Shown here: positions 4,999 to 9,232 of the stretch, in pieces
Layout of the letters: every line of letters starts with the position of its first letter
Numbering within the stretch: the first letter of the stretch is position 1
Assembly: GCA_020718925.1 (NCBI GenBank)
Contig: DYRC01000154.1
Coordinates: 1 to 9,232, forward strand
Direction of reading: 5' to 3'
Source: Desulfonema limicola
Lineage (GTDB): Bacteria > Desulfobacterota > Desulfobacteria > Desulfobacterales > DYRC01
DNA length: 9,232 nucleotides
The notes under the pieces: generated by a model
The model's database searches: none
What the model saw: only the letters and a program-made list of their open reading frames with translations
Told to the model about the DNA's origin: nothing
Program-made: the position numbers and the translations under genes

Positions 4999-6584
4999 AG
5001 ATGTACCTGATTGGCGGAAATGATATTCGGCAAAGCGCGGAGTTCTTCAAGCGCGGATTCAGGCGCGGGCGTGTCAATGTTGACCATGCACAAAGCCCGA
5101 TCCTTGAGCCGCCCAAGCTGAAATCTGCCGATATTGACGTTATGTCTGCCTAAAAGTGTTCCCACATTCCCGATCACGCCGGGGCGGTCATGGTTTCGGA
5201 TGATAATCATGTAGCCTTCGGGGATCGCATCCATATAAATTCTGCCAAGACGCACAATCCGCCCGTATTTTTTGGCAAACACGGTTCCCCATATTTCATC
5301 AGGACCTTCGGCATGATTTTCCAGTTTTATCCGAATCAGATTTGAAAAATCCCCGCCGCTTGGCGTGATGTTTTCCTTCACCGAAATGCCTTTTTCTTTG
5401 GCAAGCGCAGGCGCGTTGACATAATTCAGCGGCTTGTCCGTGAACGCGCTCAGTAATCCTTTCAGAATCGCATGGGTTAACGGACGGGTATCATATTCGC
5501 AGACTGTTCCGCCATAAGTAATCGTAATATCGTGAACTTTGACGGCTAACTGCCCCAGAATAGACCCCATTTTTTCCGCAATATCCAAATGCGGTTTTAA
5601 GTTGTCCATCATTTCTTTGGAGACCGAAGGAAAATTGACCGCATTGCTTATCATGCCGTGAATCAGATATGCCGCAATTTCATCCGCCACCATTTTTGCC
5701 ACGTTGATCTGCGCCTCATCCGTGCTTGCGCCCAGATGCGGCGTAAAAATCACATGAGGATGCGTAAGAATCGGCAGATCGGTCGGCGGTTCAATCGGAA
5801 ATACATCAAGCGCGGCTCCGGCAACATGACCGCGCTGTAATGCGTCATACAGATCATCTAAATTGACCACATCGCCTCTGGAGCAGTTGATCAGCCTGAC
5901 TCCGGGCTTCATCTTTCCGATGGTATCCGCGTTGATCATGTTGACCGTTTCTTTCATACGCGGAACATGCAGGCTGATAAAATCCGAGCTGGCAAGCAGT
6001 TCTTCCAAAGAAACAAGCCCTACGCCAAGTTCCTGCGCGGCTTCATTACTGACAAAGGGATCGGCTGCAATTACTTTCATTTTCAAGCCTTTGGCGCGAT
6101 CCGCCACCACTCTGCCGATATGCCCCAGCCCTACAATGCCTAATGTTTTGCCGCTGATTTCAACGCCGGTCAGTATTTTCTTATCCCATTTTCCTTGTTT
6201 GAGCGATGCGGTGCCTTGAGGAATGTTGCGGGCTAAAGACAGCATCAGAGATATGGTATGTTCCGCCGTAGTAATCGTATTGCCGCCGGGCGCGTTCACT
6301 ACCACAATTCCCTGTTTGGTGGCTGCCTGACGATCAATATTGTCAACGCCGATGCCCGCCCGTCCGATGATTCTGAGTTTTTTGGCTTTCTCAATTACTT
6401 CTTGGGTTACTTTGGTGCCGCTGCGAATGGCAAGCGCGTCAAAATCTTCAATGATTTCCGCCAGAGCTTTGGGATCGTTGGTTGCTTTGTCATTATCCAC
6501 CACGACTTCGATCTGTCCGGTGGCTTCAAGAATTTCCTTTGCTATGGGAGCCATATTGTCCCTAAGCATCACTTTATATTTCAT
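4995..6584 (-). CDS. serA: D-3-phosphoglycerate dehydrogenase, long form with ACT domain
   Basis: SerA oxidises 3-phosphoglycerate to 3-phosphohydroxypyruvate with NAD+, the committed step of serine synthesis, in the cytoplasm. At 529 residues it is the long form. The substrate-binding domain spans about 1-100 and 290-310. The Rossmann NAD domain at about 101-289 has G152-x-G154-x-x-G157 and the adenine-ribose-binding D175. The catalytic residues are R236 (NCSRGD), E265 (FPIEPP) and H283 (TPHLGAS). The intervening ASB domain runs about 320-450, and a C-terminal ACT domain about 458-529 (RNHDRPGVIGNVGTLLG) is where serine feedback inhibition would act by family knowledge. The ATG at 6584 overlaps the birA end by 11 bases, and the stop overlaps the glycosyltransferase start, so the genes are surely cotranscribed. 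GGAG sits 12 bases upstream, which is distant; coupling to birA translation is likely. Confidence 0.97.
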   Translation of the reverse strand: MKYKVMLRDNMAPIAKEILEATGQIEVVVDNDKATNDPKALAEIIEDFDALAIRSGTKVTQEVIEKAKKLRIIGRAGIGVDNIDRQAATKQGIVVVNAPGGNTITTAEHTISLMLSLARNIPQGTASLKQGKWDKKILTGVEISGKTLGIVGLGHIGRVVADRAKGLKMKVIAADPFVSNEAAQELGVGLVSLEELLASSDFISLHVPRMKETVNMINADTIGKMKPGVRLINCSRGDVVNLDDLYDALQRGHVAGAALDVFPIEPPTDLPILTHPHVIFTPHLGASTDEAQINVAKMVADEIAAYLIHGMISNAVNFPSVSKEMMDNLKPHLDIAEKMGSILGQLAVKVHDITITYGGTVCEYDTRPLTHAILKGLLSAFTDKPLNYVNAPALAKEKGISVKENITPSGGDFSNLIRIKLENHAEGPDEIWGTVFAKKYGRIVRLGRIYMDAIPEGYMIIIRNHDRPGVIGNVGTLLGRHNVNIGRFQLGRLKDRALCMVNIDTPAPESALEELRALPNIISANQVHL

Positions 6585-7500
6585 TGTGAAAACAATCTCC
6601 GTAAATAATTTTTTTAAGCGCGCCGGTATCTGATTTCAGGATCAACGCGCCATCTTCGTCTATATCATGTACAAGTCCTTGATATTCATCATTCACCGTA
6701 ACAATTCTGACCTTCTGCCCGATGCTCATCGTATACTTTTTCCATTCGGACACAATCGTATCAAATCCCCCAGCGGCTATCCGGGTTTCAAAGCGATCTG
6801 AAAATTCGGAAAGAAGCGTCTGCCGCGACACGTCATATCCCAGAATATTTTTTATTGAGGTTACTTTCTGCTCTGCAATATCAGGATCATTGTTGACATT
6901 GACGCCGATGCCGATATTGACATATAACAGCAAATCTCCGTGAGCTTCCATTTCAGAAAGCATTCCGCATATTTTTCTGCCATTTACAAGAATATCGTTG
7001 GGCCATTTGACCTGAGCATAAATATTGAAAACTTCCCGAAGCGTTTTGGCAAGACACAGAGACGCGGCAAAATTCATCCGTGAACTCAGTTGCGGCGGAA
7101 TCTGAGGCTTGCACACGATGGTAAAATACAAACCGCCGTCTGAAGACTGCCATGTCCGATCCAGACGCCCCCTGCCCTTTTCCTGACGCCCTGCAGCCAC
7201 CACCGTAAAATCCGGGCAGCCTTTTCGGGCAAGGGTTCTTGCCATATCCATCGTAGAGCTTATGGTCGGATAATAATGAATCCGGTCTTCTCTGCCAAGA
7301 AATTCCCAGGGAAAGGGTGTGTCCGGCGATTTGTGCAGTCGGTATCCCTTGGGGGTCGGAAAAATATCATATCCCAATTCCCTAAGTTTATGGATATGTT
7401 TCCATATAGAAACCCTTGATATACCAAGCTCTTTGCTTAACAATTCACCGGACACCACATCATTTTCATTCCGCAATATCTGAAGAATTCGGCGTTTCAT
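6574..7500 (-). CDS. birA: Bifunctional biotin-[acetyl-CoA-carboxylase] ligase / biotin operon repressor
   Basis: BirA makes biotinyl-5'-AMP from biotin and ATP and transfers biotin to the carrier lysine of carboxylases. The DNA-binding form also represses biotin genes. The 308 residues show an N-terminal winged helix (about 1-60, ELLSKELGISRVSIWKHIHKLRELG), so this is the repressor type. The catalytic domain holds the biotin/ATP loop KGRGRLDRTW (108-117; the usual second Gly is Asp in 'GRGRLDR'), KWPNDI with K165 matching the active-site lysine, and GIGVNVN (197-203). A small C-terminal SH3-like domain (about 258-305) follows. The ATG at 7500 lies 2 bases after the stop of the 60-residue gene. 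No BirA operator was recognised in this window, so its regulated genes are elsewhere. Confidence 0.96.
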   Translation of the reverse strand: MKRRILQILRNENDVVSGELLSKELGISRVSIWKHIHKLRELGYDIFPTPKGYRLHKSPDTPFPWEFLGREDRIHYYPTISSTMDMARTLARKGCPDFTVVAAGRQEKGRGRLDRTWQSSDGGLYFTIVCKPQIPPQLSSRMNFAASLCLAKTLREVFNIYAQVKWPNDILVNGRKICGMLSEMEAHGDLLLYVNIGIGVNVNNDPDIAEQKVTSIKNILGYDVSRQTLLSEFSDRFETRIAAGGFDTIVSEWKKYTMSIGQKVRIVTVNDEYQGLVHDIDEDGALILKSDTGALKKIIYGDCFHNEI

Positions 7501-7502
7501 GT

Positions 7503-7685
7503 TTATTTGCCGCCATCCTTCAATGCCTCGTCTGTGGCTTTGTCAATTTTTTCTGCCCCGCCCCGGTAATAGGTGCTGTCTTTCGGAATCGGCGCATCCA
7601 GCCATGGGATGCTGACAATTCCGAAAAAATTAGCGGTAAAGGCAACGACAAGAGCGATAGCAATGTATAAAATATATTTTCCCAT
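7503..7685 (-). CDS. Small single-pass membrane protein, unknown function
   Basis: I do not recognise this 60-residue protein. Residues about 4-26 form one hydrophobic segment (YILYIAIALVVAFTANFFGI) that should anchor it in the inner membrane. A proline-containing linker (IPWLDAPIP) and a charged tail rich in Lys, Asp and Glu (about 35-60) follow. It is credible as a gene because AAAGGAGGT (7700-7692) is a near-ideal ribosome site six bases from the ATG, and an extended -10 promoter lies just upstream. It is the first gene of the birA-serA-glycosyltransferase cluster, separated from birA by only 2 bases. No functional link to biotin or serine metabolism can be read from the sequence. Confidence 0.8.
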   Translation of the reverse strand: MGKYILYIAIALVVAFTANFFGIVSIPWLDAPIPKDSTYYRGGAEKIDKATDEALKDGGK

Positions 7686-7691
7686 ACGCGT

Positions 7692-7700
7692 ACCTCCTTT
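7692..7700 (-). promoter_or_regulatory. Strong ribosome binding site of the 60-residue membrane protein
   Basis: AAAGGAGGT on the minus strand, six bases before ATG 7685, is nearly the full anti-Shine-Dalgarno complement. It is the strongest ribosome site seen in the window and fixes the start of this small gene. Confidence 0.85.
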
Positions 7701-7707
7701 TTAAATG

Positions 7708-7736
7708 ATTATAGCAGAATCCGTTTGAAAATTTAA
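7708..7736 (-). promoter_or_regulatory. Predicted extended -10 promoter of the membrane protein-birA-serA-glycosyltransferase operon
   Basis: On the minus strand TGCTATAAT (7716-7708) is a perfect extended -10. With a 17-base spacer the -35 would be TTAAAT (7736-7731), a weak match, which is acceptable for an extended -10 promoter. The transcript would start around 7701, leaving a leader of about 15-20 bases that carries the strong ribosome site. Confidence 0.65.
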
Positions 7737-7753
7737 GATTTGTTTTGTAAAGT
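7725..7753 (+). promoter_or_regulatory. Possible pncB promoter, divergent from the birA operon
   Basis: TTGAAA (7725-7730), a 17-base spacer and TAAAGT (7748-7753, 4 of 6) form a plausible sigma70 promoter facing pncB. If real, it overlaps the divergent birA-operon promoter, and its transcript would run through the whole palindromic element before reaching the pncB ribosome site. The match is modest. Confidence 0.35.
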
Positions 7754-7768
7754 GCAAGATATGTTTTA

Positions 7769-7891
7769 CACCGCAAAGCACCCCTCCCCCGGCCCCTCCC
7801 CTGAAAGGAGAGGGGAGTACTGATGACGTCTCCCCCTTCCCTTTCAGGGAAGGGGGTCGGGGGGTTAGGTGGGTTTGAAAGCGATTTGGTA
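7769..7891. mobile_element. Palindromic MITE-like element, copy 2 (upstream of pncB)
   Basis: This 123-bp copy is inverted relative to copy 1 and about 97% identical to it over aligned bases. It differs by four substitutions, one base in a G-run, and a 9-base deletion in the left terminal repeat (CACCG joined directly to CAAAGCACC). The right terminus TTTGAAAGCGATTTGGTA (7874-7891) is intact and identical to copy 1. It is flanked by TTA on both sides (7766-7768 and 7892-7894), the same trinucleotide as copy 1. The hairpin CCCCCTTCCC (7832-7841) / GGGAAGGGGG (7847-7856) is perfect. The element ends 25 bases before the pncB start codon. Confidence 0.82.
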
Positions 7892-7915
7892 TTACATTCA
7901 CGAAAGGATTTATTG

Positions 7916-9088
7916 ATGATTATCAATTCTTTATTGGACACAGATTTATATAAACTGACCATGATGCAGGGCGTGCTTCACCAATTCCCTTGGGCAAATG
8001 TCGAATACCGATTCAGATGCAGAGACAACGGCGTTGATCTCAGCCCCATTGCATCATCTGTCAAGGCAGAAATTGAGCATCTCTGCACCCTGCGCTTTAC
8101 GCGGGACGAATTGGATTATCTGAGAACGTTAAGATTTATGAAAGAAGATTTTATCCAATTTTTAAGATTGTTTCAATTCAATCCGGAATTTGTTTTTATC
8201 AGCACAGAACAGGGTGAATTTTCTCTGAATATCAAAGGACCCTGGCTTCATACAATTTTGTTTGAAGTGCCGATTTTAGCCATTGTCAGCGAAGTTTTTT
8301 TCAAAGAAGTTCACGATCATCCTGATTTTGAAGTCGGCAAAGAAAAGCTTTATGAAAAAATCCAACTCGTTAAAATGTCTAATCAGGAAGGGCTGGATTT
8401 CGGATTTTCGGATTTCGGAACGCGCCGCCGGTTTTCGTTTGAATGGCAGGATCAGGTGATTCGGATATTGAAAGAGGAACTGCCGGATAATTTCAGGGGA
8501 ACCAGCAATGCATTTCTGGCGAAAAAATACGGCATCACCGCTATCGGCACAATGGCGCATGAATGGCTGATGGCAGCGCAGGCGTTGGGTCCCCGGCTCT
8601 CCAACAGTCAGAGATTTGCGCTTGAGCATTGGGCGCAGGAATATCGGGGAGATTTGGGTATTGCCTTATCTGACGTGGTGGGCTTTGATGCGTTTTTGGC
8701 AGATTTTGATATGTATTTTTCCAAGCTCTTTGATGGATGCCGCCATGATTCCGGTGATCCGTTTGAGTGGGGCGACAGGCTGATAGCCCATTATGAAAAA
8801 AACAAGGTGGATGCCCGCGCAAAAACAGCGGTGTTCAGCGACGGACTTTCATTTATAAAAGCGTTGGAGATTGCCCGATATTTCAGGGGACGAATCCGGA
8901 CGTCATTTGGCATCGGAACAAATCTGACCAATGACTTTTCAGACAAAGCCATTCAGATTGTGATTAAAATGACACGGTGTCAGGGATCGCCGGTTGCCAA
9001 AATTTCAGATACGCCCGGAAAGCAGATGTGTCCGGATCCGGGGTATCTGGAATATCTGAAAAATGTGTTCAGCTTGGAAAAAAAATGA
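7916..9088 (+). CDS. pncB: Nicotinate phosphoribosyltransferase
   Basis: PncB joins nicotinate and PRPP, with ATP hydrolysis, to form nicotinate mononucleotide, the entry step of NAD salvage in the cytoplasm. The 390 residues match the enterobacterial PncB type end to end: LLDTDLYKLTMMQ (6-18), YRFRCRD (31-37), FGTRRRFS (167-174), GTSNAFLA (195-202), GTMAHEW (211-217) with H215 at the phosphorylated histidine position, RHDSGDPFEWG (276-286) and SFGIGTNLTND (330-340). I chose ATG 7916 because GAAAGGA (7902-7908) precedes it with 7-base spacing and homology begins at once. The longer frame from 7823 is only repeat sequence. The gene diverges from the birA cluster. A repeat copy lies on each side of the gene. 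Confidence 0.96.
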   Translation: MIINSLLDTDLYKLTMMQGVLHQFPWANVEYRFRCRDNGVDLSPIASSVKAEIEHLCTLRFTRDELDYLRTLRFMKEDFIQFLRLFQFNPEFVFISTEQGEFSLNIKGPWLHTILFEVPILAIVSEVFFKEVHDHPDFEVGKEKLYEKIQLVKMSNQEGLDFGFSDFGTRRRFSFEWQDQVIRILKEELPDNFRGTSNAFLAKKYGITAIGTMAHEWLMAAQALGPRLSNSQRFALEHWAQEYRGDLGIALSDVVGFDAFLADFDMYFSKLFDGCRHDSGDPFEWGDRLIAHYEKNKVDARAKTAVFSDGLSFIKALEIARYFRGRIRTSFGIGTNLTNDFSDKAIQIVIKMTRCQGSPVAKISDTPGKQMCPDPGYLEYLKNVFSLEKK

Positions 9089-9090
9089 TA

Positions 9091-9220
9091 AAACACCCTC
9101 CCCCGGACCCTCCCCTGACCCTCCCCTGACCCCTCCCCCGACCCCTCCCCTGAAAGGAGAGGGGAGCGCTGATGATGTCTCCCCCTTCCCTTACAGGGAA
9201 GGGGGGCGGGGGGTTAGGTG
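9091..9220. mobile_element. Palindromic element, copy 3 (rearranged core, downstream of pncB)
   Basis: It has the same orientation and core as copy 2, with the perfect hairpin CCCCCTTCCC (9181-9190) / GGGAAGGGGG (9196-9205) and the GGGGTTAGGTG end. Both outer terminal repeats are missing: the left edge is only AAACACCC, and after GGTG the sequence is CGGC plus A's. The C-rich left arm is expanded into four 11-12 base tandem units (9107-9152). It begins 3 bases after the pncB stop. The window ends 12 bases later, so its right boundary is not certain. Confidence 0.75.
9107..9152 (+). repeat. Four tandem 11-12 bp C-rich units within copy 3
   Basis: The units are ACCCTCCCCTG (9107-9117), the same again (9118-9128), ACCCCTCCCCCG (9129-9140) and ACCCCTCCCCTG (9141-9152). 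Copies 1 and 2 have only two such segments, so this is a local expansion, likely by slippage. Confidence 0.8.
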
Positions 9221-9232
9221 CGGCAAAAAAAA

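Noticed and set aside
7823..7915. 31-residue N-terminal extension of PncB from an upstream in-frame ATG
   Set aside because: The extension is encoded by the palindromic element and has no homology to PncB; a good ribosome site and immediate family homology begin at 7916.
7630..7962. Open frames on the minus strand through the GC-rich repeat giving Pro/Gly/Arg-rich peptides
   Set aside because: They are a by-product of the repeat composition, overlap promoters and real gene starts, and have no domain or ribosome site.
9181..9232. Rho-independent terminator for pncB from the strong hairpin and the A-run at the window end
   Set aside because: On the pncB strand the hairpin is followed by G-rich sequence and A's, not a T-run. 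It may slow transcription but is not a canonical terminator.

Overview
The window looks like bacterial chromosome of moderate GC content, probably from a repeat-rich member of the Desulfobacterota (Desulfonema or a related large-genome sulfate reducer). That placement is an inference. It rests on a dockerin-bearing surface protein, a full-length PGDH-type SerA, and several families of interspersed palindromic repeats. No sequence search was possible.

Layout from left to right. (1) 1-528, plus strand: the 3' end of a large surface or secreted protein, with an FN3-like module followed by a C-terminal type I dockerin. (2) 529-789 has no gene but holds two different palindromic repeats back to back. 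(3) 790-2894, minus strand: a higBA toxin-antitoxin locus followed closely by a secreted subtilisin-like peptidase with an STN-like N-terminus. The toxin gene higB is broken: a 133-bp palindromic element with terminal inverted repeats sits inside its coding sequence, flanked by a 3-bp direct repeat. Removing the element and one copy of the duplication restores a textbook 92-residue HigB. (4) 2968-3723, minus strand: a TrpF-like barrel protein with Tyr where the family has its catalytic Cys. (5) 3737-3836: another palindromic repeat. (6) 3844-7685, minus strand: a compact apparent operon of a 60-residue membrane protein, birA, serA and a GT4-like glycosyltransferase. The last three overlap at their junctions, and all four can be read from an extended -10 promoter near 7708-7716. 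(7) 7769-7891: a second copy of the element found in higB, in the leader of pncB. (8) 7916-9088, plus strand: pncB, nicotinate phosphoribosyltransferase. (9) 9091-9220: a third, rearranged copy of the element, running nearly to the window end.

The housekeeping genes cover biotin ligation and biotin regulation (BirA), the first step of serine synthesis (SerA) and NAD salvage (PncB). They are ordinary full-length enzymes with key residues intact. The most interesting content is the small non-autonomous element family, which can be read at base level as a mobile element: inverted termini, a target-site duplication at the interrupted gene, and a reconstructible empty site. One insertion split a toxin gene and left behind its antitoxin, an altered toxin fragment that keeps the proposed catalytic residues, and a downstream protease that probably depends on the same promoter.
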